64,000 bases of DNA from Microplitis mediator (lineage: Eukaryota > Arthropoda > Insecta > Hymenoptera > Braconidae), in the NCBI RefSeq assembly GCF_029852145.1, contig NC_079975.1, positions 19,969,364 to 20,033,363 of the forward strand. The letters are read 5' to 3'. The notes under the pieces were generated by a model. The model was not told the origin of the DNA, searched no databases, and saw only the letters and a program-made list of their open reading frames with translations. This document shows positions 27,988 through 40,460 of the stretch, piece by piece; positions within the stretch are counted from its first letter, which is position 1; each line of letters begins with the position of its first letter. The position numbers and the translations under genes are program-made.

Positions 27988-28689
27988 CCATAAAAATCAG
28001 AATTTAATAATGATCTCAATTTTTTTACCCAAATATTAAAAACAATTATAATTTTTGGATAAAAAAAAATTATTGCATTGATTTGACACCAAAAAATTAC
28101 CAAGTAACGAAACAGCTTAAAAATTAATTTAAAAAAAAAAATGTATTCCAACAGATTTATAGAATAGCCAAATATCAAATTACATATATTTATCGAGATA
28201 TTTTTGTGGTCTTATGTAATGTGAGCATGGCGGTTTGGCGATTATGTAAAAAACAACTTATCCAAGGCCAATAGATCAGCAGCTGCTAAGTATTTCCAGG
28301 TAACGCCGGATGAACATCAGCTTGCCGACTCATTGGCAAATTAGGACCTATCTTTTTACTACACCGTTCAACAACCGCAAAAAACACTCAAGCCTAGCAT
28401 ATATATATACATATCTTTCTTACACTACCGCAGTTTCCTACACTAAACTATAGCTCGCTATGCCAAATGCCTCCGAAAAAATTCCCTCGTGACAGAAGTG
28501 GATCTCTATCGCCCAATTTTTTTCACCCAATGATAAATTACATCTGCAATTAGGTGACCATATATATAAATATATACTAAATATATGTTTATCATTACAG
28601 TCGGTATTTAAACGTTCAAAATAATGAAACCAGTCTGTATATATCTACAGAGAAACATATAGTCTAATCTCCCTGCTTCGCGTTTGAGG

Positions 28690-29000
28690 CAATAAAAACT
28701 TGCGGAGCAAAATGAAGTTTGCAAAAATATCCGTCAGAGGTAGCACCAGTAAACAAAATATCTATACGGGATTGTGTATACAATATTCTGTCAGTCATCA
28801 CTTTTAATTAAATATAAAATACACGATAGAAACTGCAGTAGTGAATATCGAAAGGGTTCATCTTGAGAAAATTTTGAACAAAATAAAAAAAAAATGATGT
28901 CAAATCAGTACATGGTTCGCGAGATATCGTATTTACATCCGAACATCCAAATGAACCAATTGACGTCCAATGCATTTTTTTTGCTATTTAAGAGCTGTAA
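28690..29000. repeat. Dispersed repeat copy (shared with 57745-57960)
   Basis: GTTTGCAAAAATATCCGTCA, GAATATCGAAAGGGTTCATC and nearby phrases recur at 57745-57960 in the same order. It is an uncharacterised dispersed repeat. Both copies have GCTTCGCGTTTGAGG-type sequence nearby. Confidence 0.7.
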
Positions 29001-29561
29001 TAGATTGATGGAGGTGATTTAAGGGTACCCGAGTCAAAAAACAAATCCAGATTTACGTCTCAAAGTTCTCAATGAGGTTTTTGATGATCAATTTAGAATT
29101 TTAAGATTGACAACAGTGTAGAAAGTTATTCTAGTTCAGTCCTCGAAGTAGTAGTTACGACCTATTTTACCACTTTGAGGGCTAAACTGGAGTAACATAA
29201 TCTGAATTAGAGCCTCAAAATACTCAAAACATAAAGGAATAATTTTATCCGCATTTTAACCTCAAATGTCTCATTTGACGTATTCTCTCCCCTCCTTTTT
29301 CTATCTAAAATTTTTCAAAGTCCGAAATACAACTTTTCTTTCGTTGAGAATTTTGAGGTCTTACTCATAATTTAAAGTCGATTAATCATTCACATTTAGA
29401 TCTCATAGTTCTCATTGAAGATTTTGAGTACTAAAGTAGAATTACTTTCTGGGCGGCGAATAAAACATCAACGGAATTGAGGCTTTTGAGAATTAAACTA
29501 GAACTTGTTATTTGACTCGGGTACCGACATCCAGATTTTGAATTTTACGACAATAGAGCAC

Positions 29562-29716
29562 GCTTCGCGTTCGAGGTGTGCAATACTTATCTGCTTCGCG
29601 TTCGAGGTGTGCAATACTTCCCTGCTTCGCGTCCGGAGTGAACAGTATTTCTCTGCTTCGCGTTCGATGAGTGCAATATTTCTCTGCTTCGCGTTTGAAA
29701 TGTGAAAAATTTCTGG
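29562..29716. repeat. 31-bp tandem repeat (GCTTCGCGTTCGAGGTGTGC)
   Basis: Five units start at 29562, 29593, 29624, 29655 and 29686. Each begins GCTTCGCG and ends with TCT or CCT. Single copies of the same motif lie near 28676 and 58157. Confidence 0.9.
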
Positions 29717-30537
29717 TAAAAATTACCTACGGACATTTATGAGACCTTTATTGATTAAACAGAATTAAAAAAACTTAAATGTTAAGTTAAAAATAAAAAA
29801 ACGTAGATAATTAATTAATTATTTATTTTATAAAAAAAAGAAAAAAAAGTTAATGGCATAGGATAGATAATAAATGAAGAATAAATAAGTTTGTATAAAG
29901 TTAAGTCAGAGATCAGTGACCCAAGGAGAAACGATGTCAGATCCGCAAGTATAATTGCGCTGCATGTGGCGTTGAACTGACACGCGCGTGAATCCTTGGA
30001 CTCTATTCTATTATATACATTTATTCTATTCTAACAGAAATGTTTATGAATGTATATATATATTTACAATGGTATAGAGTTTGAAGTAGTATGTATAAAC
30101 GTATGTGCTCGGTGTCGTATGCACATAACGAGACTGTAGGCATCAATGCTGGCTAGAGTGTAACAGGCGACAGTTGAATTAAATGGACCCGCGTATATAA
30201 ACACGTATGGGTATTATATTGTATATAACGTATATATATGTACAAGGTACAACAAACTGACGTCCTCAGTGGTCATAGTGAAAGGCGGTGGTCGCACGAG
30301 CGGCTCTACTCGTGAAAATGTCACATCGTTGATCGTGCGTGCAACTATGTCGACAACTAACTAAGCCATTGACTTCCCTATTTTATTATCTTATTTACTT
30401 GGCTTTTGTATCTTATAAATTTTTCATTGTATTTCAACTAACTGACAATTTTTTTTTTTTATATTTTCAATTCCTTCGATGTTGGAGCTGATAACTATTT
30501 AAATTTAAACCTGGAAAATTTTTATTTAAAAAAGATT

Positions 30538-30716
30538 CTGTTTTTTTTTACTCCGGAATTTACTCTGTTATTCGGAGTTCCGGAGTTTAAAAAAAATTAC
30601 TCCGCATACGCAGTAGATAGGGAGTTTTTTTTTCAGTGGACTGATTTTGGAGTGATCTGGACTTCATTTGAATCCGCATTCACTTCGGATTTACTCCACT
30701 AATTTTTTACCGTGAC
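30538..30716. mobile_element. MITE-like ACTCCG-rich element
   Basis: Contains the family hallmarks: several ACTCCG/CGGAGT motifs, TAGGGAGTTTTTTTTTCAGTG, TTTTGGAGTGATCTGGACTT and an end TTTTTTACCGTGA. Copies also lie at 30775-31432, 33930-34240, 49770-49950 and 58192-58415. Confidence 0.65.
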
Positions 30717-30774
30717 CGAGTTATCAAAATTTAGTAAATGCATTATTGAATTTAGGTTTGAACAGACATCGGCA

Positions 30775-31432
30775 CGCTGTAAAAATCGGGAGTAAAAACG
30801 GGTTTTATTTCAATCTGTACTGAATTCACTCGACGAGTTGGAGTTTTGTAGCTGAAAAAAAATCGCATACGGAGTAAATATGGAATTTTTTCTGCAGAGT
30901 GGATTTTATATCATTTCAAAGGAATTGAATACACGCAGAGAATTTTATGGTATTTTTTGCATCAAAGATTTATAGAAAAATGACTATAGTCATAGTAACA
31001 TGAGGACAGTATGGAATTATTGTACAAATTCCCGATACTGTAGAAATTTTTTAAATACATCGAACATAATTTACAAGGTGCATTGGAATTTTGACAAAGC
31101 AACAGACAAAATTTATACCAACTGCATAGTAAAATTTATTAGGTTAAATCAGAATATTTAGTATGCAGTTGTTATAAATTTTATCTGTTGCTTTGTCAAA
31201 ATTCCAATGCACCTTGTAAATTCTGTTCGATGTATTTTAAAAATTTCTACAGTATCGGTAATTTGTACAATAATTCCATACTGCCCTCATGTTACTATGA
31301 CTATAGTCATTTTTCCATAAATTTTTTATGCAAAAAATACAGGAAAATTCTCTGCGTGTACAAAAAAAAATTATCCGCTCGATAATGACTCCAGATTTAA
31401 TCCGCGTTTACTCCGAAAATTTTCTACAATGC
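30775..31432. mobile_element. ACTCCG element interrupted by a foldback element
   Basis: The left part (GCTGTAAAAATCGGGAGT...GGAATTGAATA) and right part (TTATCCGCTCGATAATGACT...) join into a normal family copy once 30932-31358 is removed. The intact paralogue at 58355-58400 reads GGAATTAAATAAAAAAACAG across that point. Confidence 0.7.
30930..31361. mobile_element. Foldback element (CACGCAGAG ends) with TA target duplication
   Basis: Long inverted arms of about 190 bp share CACGCAGAGAATTTT, GACTATAGTCAT and TGCATTGGAATTTTGACAAA. The loop contains AAATTTATTAGGTTAAATC. It is flanked by TA on both sides, and the empty site is supported by the related element at 58192-58415. Confidence 0.85.
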
Positions 31433-31601
31433 AATCGTCAGTCAATTATAATTCAATTATAATTTTAAAAAATTATTGTCCGTAATCGTTTCATCAACAA
31501 AAACAAAAAATTATTTTTCTAATTAAAGATTCCTCTTAAATTCTAATTTCTTTTTACTGACGACTTTATAAAATTTGCAGAAAATAAAAATATTGAATTC
31601 G

Positions 31602-32270
31602 GGGATGGCATCAGTTGCCTACAATTTTTTTGCCGAATGTATCAAATGCCTACAATATTTTTTCGTACATAATAAATGCATACTGTTCAGTTTCTTACTG
31701 CTCAGTTGCCTACCAAACTTTACTGCCTACAGTTCTATTGCCTACAAAAATAAAAAATATATATTCTAATTGCACACAAAATTTATTGCAGACTGTTTTC
31801 TATTGCCTACTAAAAAAATATTTTATGATGTCCAATAGACTACTATTCAACTGTGTACCCATCAGAGAAATACCTGATTAATGTAGAGAAGCTTCTGATT
31901 TATTTGCCAAGAAAATCAAGTACTTATTGATGAGTAATGATCAATGTTCAGGACCGATCATTTAAAAAAACAAAAAAAAACTCAGATGATCTGAAAAATA
32001 TCAGAACCACGGTAGTTTCCACAATATTAACTGGAAACTTCATTGAGTTTTCTATCAGATTAAAAATTGAGTAACATTGTTAATGATTGAAAATATATTA
32101 ATTTATATGTTCATATTTTTTATTTTTGTAGGCAATAGAACTGTAGGCAATAAAGTTTGGTAGGCAACTGAGCAGTAAAAACTGAGCAGTATGCATTTAT
32201 TATGTACGAAAAAATATTGTGGGCATTTGATACAATCGGCAAAAAAATTGTAGGCAACTGATGCCTTCCC
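31602..32270. mobile_element. Foldback/MULE-like element with perfect 9-bp target duplication
   Basis: The ends are 23-bp inverted repeats with one mismatch, starting GGGATGGCATCAGTTGCCTA (left) and GGGAAGGCATCAGTTGCCTA (right, reversed). Inverted arms of about 160 bp are rich in TTGCCTAC motifs. Both sides carry TTGAATTCG (31593-31601 and 32271-32279). A 9-bp duplication fits Mutator-like or Foldback-type transposition. There is no coding frame. Confidence 0.9.
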
Positions 32271-33149
32271 TTGAATTCGTCTATTTTCTAGATTTTTTTA
32301 ATCATCATTAATTATTTCTATTACCCGGTGTTAAAAATTAACACAGCTCTTAAATTAAAATATTTCTCCAGTAAAAAAATTCTATTTTTGTATAAATACA
32401 TTTATTTATTTTTTTTTGCGATTAAAAAAAAAATAAAAACGTAATCTTTATTGCTTTGACGTATCTCCGACGGAATCACAAGGATTCAAAACTAAAAATA
32501 TTGCAAAAATAAATAAATAATAAAATGATAATAAAAAGTAACGAAAGGTATTAACCCGCATTTATACCTGAGGCTAGTGACGAGATAACGCGAATAACCG
32601 AGCGAGCGGCGTATAGAATCGCCTGACGTTATTGACTGGGACGTATAGACTACTCAACTCTTCTACGATGCCGGTGGCAACGTCCGACGTGATCGCCAAC
32701 TAGCTCAAGGCAAGAGAGCATTGGCATTAGAACTATACAAGTTTCCCCACTATACTAATATATAAATGTATAAATATACATATGCTAGGTTACATGTGTG
32801 TGCATGTATCACGTCACTAAGTTCGTGCACCTCTAGATGCATGCATACTGTACACTACATAACACACATCTAACCTAAGGTTACTAGTAATTGCAATAAA
32901 CGAGCATTCGAATTTACAATATCAGCCGACACTTCAACTCTATTATTAAATACTGACAATATCGCACTCTGAAGATCAATTAAATTTTTTTTTTTTATCG
33001 CTGGATTGTTAACTCAGTGGAATTTTTTAAATTAAAAGATCTAATATACTGAATCTTTTAGTAGAAAAATTTTAATTCAAATTCAGTTGAGCATAAAAAA
33101 AATGTTTTATTTAGTAATTTTTCGGGCATCACATAAAAAAAAATCCCAA

Positions 33150-33703
33150 AACTTCCCGCTGTTTTCGAGTTCAGGGAGCTCGGAAATATTATAACTTGTA
33201 AATTAGGCCGGTAAAACATATCTTCACTGAAAAATTATAATTTTTGTCCGACGATATCTTTGGATGGAATGAACCGATTTGAACGTTCTTGGTGGCAATC
33301 GAAAGGGCTCAACAAGACTTAAAACTGATTACATTTTGAGGCAAATCGGGCAAGTGGTTTATAAATTATACGCAAAAAACCAAAAAGAAAAAAAATTTTA
33401 ATTTTTATTCTTCGTATAACTCGTAAACTACATGACTGATCTACCTCAAAATCTAATCAATTCTAAGTTTTGGCGATCCCTTTCGATCGCCACCAAGAAC
33501 GTTCGAATCGGTTGATTCGTTCCAAAGATATGGTCGGACAAAAAAAGTTTACACACACACACGGACGTCCATCCGGGAATAGTCAAAATAGCTTCCTAGA
33601 ACCTCAAAACGACGACATCTGATGAAAACTCGATTTTCGAAAATCGGACCGAAATCAATAACTTCCTTCTTTTGAAAATTTGCAATTTTTTTAGCGGGAA
33701 GTT
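33150..33703. mobile_element. AACTTCCCGCT TIR element, best short copy
   Basis: Ends AACTTCCCGCT and AGCGGGAAGTT. The inside holds diagnostic phrases (GGTGGCAATCGAAAGGGCTC and its inverse further right), and an internal ACACACACAC run sits about 150 bp from the right end. Other copies are at 17790, 22670, 57300 and 59631-63207. Confidence 0.8.
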
Positions 33704-33929
33704 AAAAAACAAAATTTATGAATTAAATTAAATGACATATTATTTTTTTCGATATTTTTAAAATTTTAGGTTTTTCTTCTATGAAAAATTCCACAATTTT
33801 GTTACTTTTAAAAAATGAATATTTTTTATAATTAACAGTTAATATGTTTCATAACAAAATCAACTATCGCAATTAGTACTACTGATGATTCTGATAATTA
33901 TGAATTTTAAAAATATTATCATTACTGTA

Positions 33930-34240
33930 AAAAATCGGCAGCTAATTCAGATTGAAAAGAAATGACTCCGCGCACGGAGTACATACACAGAAAAAACAGA
34001 TATCTTGAGTCAAGAAAATATTTTTGAAAACAAACGTTTTCGGGAACCAAGTCAAGATTTTCTTGAGCCAAGAGAATTCGTCTTGGTTGGAGAAGATTTC
34101 TACTCTATCTGAGAAAATTTAGGTCTCCAAAAAAATTTTCTTGAATCAAGAATATTTACCTTCAGTCGAGAAATTTTTTTTTTGTGTGTAGGGAGTTTTT
34201 TTTCAGTTCGGATTTACCGGGATCTGGTCAATTTGCATCA
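33930..34240. mobile_element. ACTCCG element carrying a nested MITE
   Basis: ACTGTAAAAAATCGGCAGC and ACTCCGCGCACGGAGTACA on the left join to GGGAGTTTTTTTTCAGTTCG on the right once 33986-34190 is removed. This matches the order in the other family copies. Confidence 0.65.
33984..34190. mobile_element. MITE, CACAGAAAAAA family, nested
   Basis: The ends are CACAGAAAAAAC and TTTTTTTTTGTGTG, with TA on both sides. The inside has TTCTTGAGTCAAGAA-type motifs in both orientations, as in 1839-2085. Confidence 0.8.
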
Positions 34241-34954
34241 TTCTGCTTTTTATTAATCGTAAAAAATGATTACCGACAAATATCATGGATAAAAATTTGG
34301 AGCAAACAAATTAAATACACTTTTATTATTTTCGCTGATAATGAACAGAAATATGTCATTTATAAGTATATTGTATATTGTACTTAAATATGTTATCAAT
34401 AATTGCCTAGAAAAATTCATTTATCATGAATAGCCTAGTACTGATAGATATTAGCGACCTCTTGAAGCTCAAATTTACATAAAACAGGTGAAATCGCATC
34501 TATTGTTCCCATTATCAGCTGTATTATAATTGAGTTTCAAAAGAAAATAACTTTTGTTATTGATGAATATATTAAAACCTCTTTTAGCGAGCGAAAAAAA
34601 ATATTTTCTTTTATTAAATTTCTCATTCTATGTATTTATCATTAATTTACATAAATATGTTAATATTCTCTATGAATCACAAGTGCCGCGAAAAATAATT
34701 TAAATTTACAGATACCTAAATCCATCATTTTACAGATTTAAGATCTAATTATCTCATTAACTAGATCTATAGATCTTGTAGAGCAAAACCAATAAAGTCG
34801 AATTTCCAAAATTTAAATTTAAAAAAATTAATTTGAAGCTTTTTGAAAAAAATTTAAGTCTAAGGATCTATAGATTAATTTTGATCTCAAATTGATGTCA
34901 ATGTAGATCTTGAACTTTTGAAAATTCTAGTCACCATCTCAAAAAAAAAAAAAA

Positions 34955-35062
34955 AATATGCACATGTAGAAAACGAAAAAATCTTTAGATGCAATTTTTT
35001 GAAATTTTTTTTTTAAATTCACAAATTATTAGACGTCGGCTAATTTCAGTATCGCATTTTTT
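34955..35062. repeat. Dispersed repeat (AGACGTCGGCTAA family), copy 1
   Basis: TGCACATGTAG-like start, then AGATGCAATTTTTTGAAAT and ATTATTAGACGTCGGCTAAT. Copies lie at about 38046-38165 (opposite strand) and 49510-49630. Confidence 0.65.
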
Positions 35063-36525
35063 TATTTATTTCAATCAGACTATTGGATACGTAGTTCAAT
35101 TTATCATCAACAGATGGCAGCGTAATGGTCTTAAAAAAATGTCTGTAACAAAAAAAGTTGTATTCTGCTTGAAGGTTCCAATAAAAAATGAATAATAATT
35201 CAGTGTAATAATTAATGTAAAAAAATAAAGCGGGAAAAATATAATTTAATAAAAGTTTGAAATATTGCAATGGAAATGTCAGGTGTGAATTCATCTCATA
35301 GTATACATTTTGATTCATTGAGTAGCTGGTTACTTACAGATTGCAATCGTATACAAGATCGAACGATTAATCCTCTTGACAGATTAATATCCGCCTGAAA
35401 ACTGTACACTGTATACACTACGTACAGTAGGGTCCGAGGGGGGAGCTTGGGGAGCTGGGGGTGAGGCAAAGAGGGATTTGTAAGCGAGAAAGTCGAGAAA
35501 TAAATTAAACTCACGGCAACATCGATAAATAACAAGAATATTGAATGACATGCTTGATCATCTTGAACTCTTTCATAAATTTTTTTTTAAATTCTGTATT
35601 AGTATAGTTTGATAATTATATTTACACCGTAATATGATACTACTAGTGTAAGTATGTCGTATTACATCAGCTCAATGTGTTTTAATATTAATTTGCTTCA
35701 TTTAATTAAATGACATAATCTAGTTATTTATTGCCATGCTGCCATGGTGATATAATTCGACATTTTTATCAGACGGAATAAATTATTTTGTAATTTTAAA
35801 TCAAGGGGAATATGGACTTTTTCTTTCGCACTCGAGTAGATCGGAGCTGTCTTTGTTGCACTTTTACAGTAAATGGTGGCTTTGCCCAAATTTTTTTCGC
35901 AACTGAATAGAAACTGAGTAAACTAGTCCAAGGATCGCTAAATTGTAGAGTAATCGTCGAGTCTTGCTATGCATTGTGACAAGTTTTCGCTTAGGAAAAA
36001 CGGACAAAATTATTTGCAAGTCCTTTAGTGAGATCTAAGGGAGTCTTTGAGCCAAATTTGGGAATTTTTATTACCTTTGAAGTATTTTTTTTATCCAACT
36101 GAATTTCTAAATGACACCGGCTGCTATTTTGACTCCAACTCATTTTCAATTGTTTTTTTTTTTTTATTTTTCCTCTGGAAATCGAACTAGTCACGCTATC
36201 GACTTACTGTCAAATGAGACCTTTAATATATTTCCTTAAAAAATTTACAATTCATCCTTCAGAATATGGAGACTTCAGAACATGACGTCTCCATGCTTTA
36301 GAATAAAGATCTTTTTTGGAAAATCTGCTTACGGGACTAAAACTTACAGTAGTCTATTTTGGCGGAAAATTTTGATTTTTTTCAAACTAAAAATTAAAAA
36401 ACTGACGCGTATTCGAGTGAAAATTTTTTTGAAAGATTAAGGTTGAGACTTATCTGTAAAGGTCACAAAGTGTCCAGTCTTTAGTTGAAGAAAAATTTGA
36501 AAACTCTTAGAGTATTGATCATTTA

Positions 36526-36940
36526 TGCCCTGTTATGACAAAACGACGTATCTCGAGATACGCTGTTTTGTCGTAACAAAGCTAAATAGGTTTATTTAGT
36601 GTCACTTAATAATAGGGTATCATCAAAATTTTACTAATTTAATTAATTACGCCAATAATATTGATCAAATGTGCGTATAAAAAAAATGAAAAAAAACGTA
36701 TCTTTTTTGCATTGTAAATTTAATTCTTCGAGTTAGAGCGTTTTGTCATAACAATTTCATCTATTTATCAAAATAAGCATTAGTTTCTTACGATACCAAA
36801 AACGTATCTCGAGTTACAGTGTTTTGTCATGACAGAAATTAATTTTTCTGTTAAATTGTACTCAAATTCTGTTAAAACTTTAAATGCTATTTTCTCGAAA
36901 CTATAATTTTTGAGATACGTCGTTTTGTCATGACAGGACA
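36526..36940. mobile_element. TIR element (ATGACAAAACGACGTATCTC ends)
   Basis: Inverted ends of about 29 bp differ at two positions and contain ATGACAAAACGACGTATCTC. At least three diverged internal copies of GTTTTGTCATGACA lie between them. There is no coding frame. Confidence 0.8.
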
Positions 36941-36954
36941 GATTTTTTCACGTG

Positions 36955-37073
36955 CACGGAAAAAAATTTACTGTTGCTGCAACAAGAGGCAGCCATGTTG
37001 CAGTAACAGGAAAAAATCATGTTGCAGCAACAGGATTTTCCTGCAGCTGCAACAGTAAATTTTTTTCCGGGTG
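36955..37073. mobile_element. Short foldback MITE (CGGAAAAAAATTTACTGTTG ends)
   Basis: The left CGGAAAAAAATTTACTGTTG and the right complement (CAACAGTAAATTTTTTTCCG) enclose about 60 bp with repeated TGTTGCAG(C/T)AACAG motifs. Confidence 0.8.
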
Positions 37074-37858
37074 GTTTTAAAATGTTATCATATTACACGT
37101 ACGTCATTCCACAGACGTTTTAATCAGCTAATTACTTCCCATTACTTTTTATTTAATGATAATTTTGAAATAAGTCTTTAAATTAATTTGAACCTTCGGC
37201 TGTTTTTGGTCAAATATTCAGTCATCATAAAAAAAAAAAAAAAAAAATAAAAAATTTATTATTTGCTACTTAAATTTTCCTATAAAATTTATGAAAAATA
37301 TTAACGAGTTATTTATTAATTATTAAAAATAATTAGTATTTAAATTATGAAAGATATGAATAAAAATTATTTCCTGTAATATAGTAGCAATTTAATCGAT
37401 TAATAACCGTCGATAAACCAGTTTACGTGATACTAATTTTAGACATTCTACTAAGATACCATATATACAAAGTAGACGTACATATATACACTATGTACAC
37501 TATTATTATTATATTACAACAATTTATACGGATTAAATATCGTGGTTTATCATGCCCATAAATTGTTCCGTTGATTTTTATTTATCACGACAAAGTATAC
37601 TAAGAATAATATGACCACACCGTTAATAAGAACCTTTCAATTTTATTTCCATTAGTCACACTACAGTAACGACATATTAATTGATCTATACGTTAATAGC
37701 TTCTCTTATGAATTTTATGTTATTATAATTATTCAAATTTATCATTTTATTGTTTTTTTTTAATTATACACAAATAATTTTTCAATTTATTTATTTCTTA
37801 GTCAACATAATATTAATATGAATCTACGACTAATATTTAGTTACATATTTTTTTATAA

Positions 37859-40460
37859 TTATACCAACATAATTAATTTATTATTTTCACAATGATCCGG
37901 TTTCACGCACACGCGTTGTGAATTTCTTAGATATCCAGGTTTACATCTACAGCCCTCTGCTAAAGTCTATAATTCAAAAAATTTTAATTATTACACAGAA
38001 AAAAATTATTTCTCGAAAAAATTTTTATTTCAATTCATGATACTGAAGTTAGCCGACGTCTAATAATTTTTTGATTTTTTTTAAACAATAAATTATAGAA
38101 AAAAAAAAATATTTTAAAAAATTGCATCAATGGCTTTTTTAATCTATATGTGCATTTTTTTAGTTTTTAATTTTTTGCAATTGATTTTTTTGAAAACGAA
38201 TCTAAAAATTGTTAATTGTCCAACTTCGGACCCGGGTTAGAAATAAAACTTGATTCACCCGTGTAAAAAAAATTCGTTCCTAAAAGATTCTAAAAAAGTT
38301 CCGCATGTGGAACTTCTTAAAATGAGACAGATTAGAACTTCGAATAGAACTTTTTTGAAACGTTAGTAATTTTGATGGTAAAAAAAAAGTTTTTATGAGC
38401 AAATTTAGAGTCAAAAAAGGACGTTCTTGGAACTTTTTTGGAATTTTTTATGAACGTTTTTTTTAGTTCTATAAAAAATTCAAAAGTAGTGATTTTGGAA
38501 TGATTTTTTTAGTCCATAAAAAAGTCAAAAGTAGTGATTCTAGAATTTTCTAGGAACTTTCATATAAAATTCCAAAAGTTTCAAGAACGTCCTTTTTTGA
38601 CTCTAAGTTTTCTCATAAAAACTTTTTTTTTACCATCAAAATTACTAACGTTCCAAAAAAGTTCCATTCGAAGTTCTAATCTGTCTCATGTTTAGAAGTT
38701 TCACATGCAAAACTTTTTTGGAATATTTTTGGAAGGAATTTTTTTTACAACGGAGGCTCGCTTCACCTTATTTTCTTTTGGAGTTATCGATTTGCCGACG
38801 ATTTTTCGATAAGATCTCGACTTTTTCGACTTAAATTAAATTTTTTTGAACTTTTTTCATCTTAGTTTCAACTTATTTCAAATTATTCGTATTTTTTTAT
38901 TTTAGTTTGAACTTGTTCGTCTTTGCTTCGAGCACGATAGTCATTCACCTTACTTTTGACTTGCTGAATCAAGTCGAAAAAAAGTTATTTATTCGCCTTA
39001 CTTCCGTCTTAATATATAAAAATTATTTCACCTTAGTTTTGACTTTTTCGCCTTATAATTTAAGTCCAATAAGTCTAAACCAAGTCAATTTCGACTTGAT
39101 TTCAACTTTTTCGTCTTAAATCGTGACTAAATAAGCCAATTAAGTCAAAAACAAGGTGAAAACTCAATGTATTTCATATCTCCGTAAAAAAAAAGTCGAG
39201 TTTATCTTGTGAAAAACGGCTGCAAATTTCGACTTGGTAAACCAAGCCTAAATCAAGTTTTATTTTTGACCTGGGCGATCATTTCAATGATAGTGCAAAA
39301 AATTTCTTTTTTTTTAGTGTAAATACTTCATTACTAACAAAGTATTTATCAAAAATTCTTAATTAACATTTTTCTAAATCATCAAGTATACTTACAACTT
39401 GACATTTTCGATGAGGAATAGGATACTCGCAAGACGGTTCGCACATTATGACATTATGTGTATAAAATTGGTTCTCACCGCAATATTTATCATATTTTGA
39501 ATATACTTTAAATACCTCGCCATCTAATAAAGTTGATAATTAATAATTACGGTTAAATATAAAAAATAAAGGATTATTGTATCGAAGTCTTCAATTACCA
39601 GCATCATCGGGAATATTGTCTTCATTTCCTGTCTCTTCGGAAACTTCGTCATCGATGCACTCCTCGGGTTTAACACAAAGATCTTGTGAATTTCTTACGA
39701 ATCCTGGGTTGCATTTACACCACGTCGTTCGTGTCTGTTAATAAATTACTCAATTAATTTTACGTGAAATAAATAATTAGATTAATTAAAAAAAAAAATT
39801 ACTTACATAGGGACAAAATTCTGGTTTTGGATCATTACAATGCGGCTCACATTCTTCATGTAATTTCATAAATTCATTTTCACGACAAGGATGTCTCCGA
39901 AGTGCTTCGATTACTAAATATACAATCGATATATTTTTAAAAAACAATTAACGTTGATGTCATTTCTAATAAATTATTTAAAAATTCATTTTGTAGCTGA
40001 ACTATAGATTTAAAAAAAAAATGTTTCGGACAAAAATTGTAGGAAATTTAATTTACTACAAAAAAGATCTCAATGCTTATTGACGTATCTCTGATAATTT
40101 TAAAGTTATCGAAAAAATAAATAAAAGATGAATTAATTTACAAATATGTCAAAATTAATTTTCTTACTTTAAGTTGCAATTACGTCTAAACAATTGGACG
40201 TGCGTAAAAATTTCAAGATACCTTTTTTGTAGAGAATTTAATTGTCTACAAAATTATTTCCATACTTTTTTATCATATCTATTCTCGTTTAGCCAGAATT
40301 TGAATTTTATCACAATAACTTTTAAATTCAAATTGAATTTGAATTTGAATTTTTACTAATTATCAATTCGTAAATATTATAAAGTAACAAAAGTATGAGA
40401 CTTACATGCAAAGCTGACGGCTGCAGTGAATAAAAAAAGTTGAATATTCCTCGACGACAT
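37859..40460 (-). CDS. Gene A: secreted protein with two TIL-type cysteine-rich domains
   Basis: Five exons on the minus strand: 40406-40460, 39807-39913, 39599-39734, 39396-39523 and 37859-37966, giving 177 residues. All introns are GT-AG and all phases agree. The start gives a hydrophobic signal peptide (MSSRNIQLFLFTAAVSFA). TIL domain 1 has cysteines at 28, 40, 44, 52, 60, 62, 74 and 80; domain 2 at 114, 127, 131, 140, 148, 150, 162 and 168. Each lacks two of the canonical ten. An acidic linker (about 81-110) joins them. TIL domains usually block serine proteases. By position, predicted P1 is Tyr54 in domain 1 and Val142 in domain 2, suggesting chymotrypsin-like and elastase-like targets (inference). 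Intron 4 is swollen by transposons. An AATAAA signal lies at 37786-37791. If intron 3 is retained, a stop follows at once (39591-39593), leaving one domain. Part of a three-gene cluster with B and C. Confidence 0.87.
37992..39320. mobile_element. Nested TIR elements filling intron 4 of gene A
   Basis: The outermost hint is TTACACAGAAAAAAA (37992) against TTTTTTTTTAGTGTAA (about 39320). Inside it, GGGTTAGAAATAAAACTTGA (about 38234) pairs with its near complement ending CCTGGGC (39277). Inside that, a foldback at 38260-38751 has ends TTGTAAAAAAAATTC and arms of over 200 bp (for example AGAACTTCGAATAGAACTTT). A copy of the AGACGTCGGCTAA repeat lies at 38046-38165. Confidence 0.75.

Noticed and set aside
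29505..29705. 66-codon frame with repeated CFAFE motif
   Set aside because: Produced by the 31-bp GCTTCGCG tandem repeat.
24041..29716. Possible CRISPR-like arrays (278-bp and 31-bp repeats)
   Set aside because: The repeats are contiguous tandem units without unique spacers, and the genome is clearly eukaryotic.
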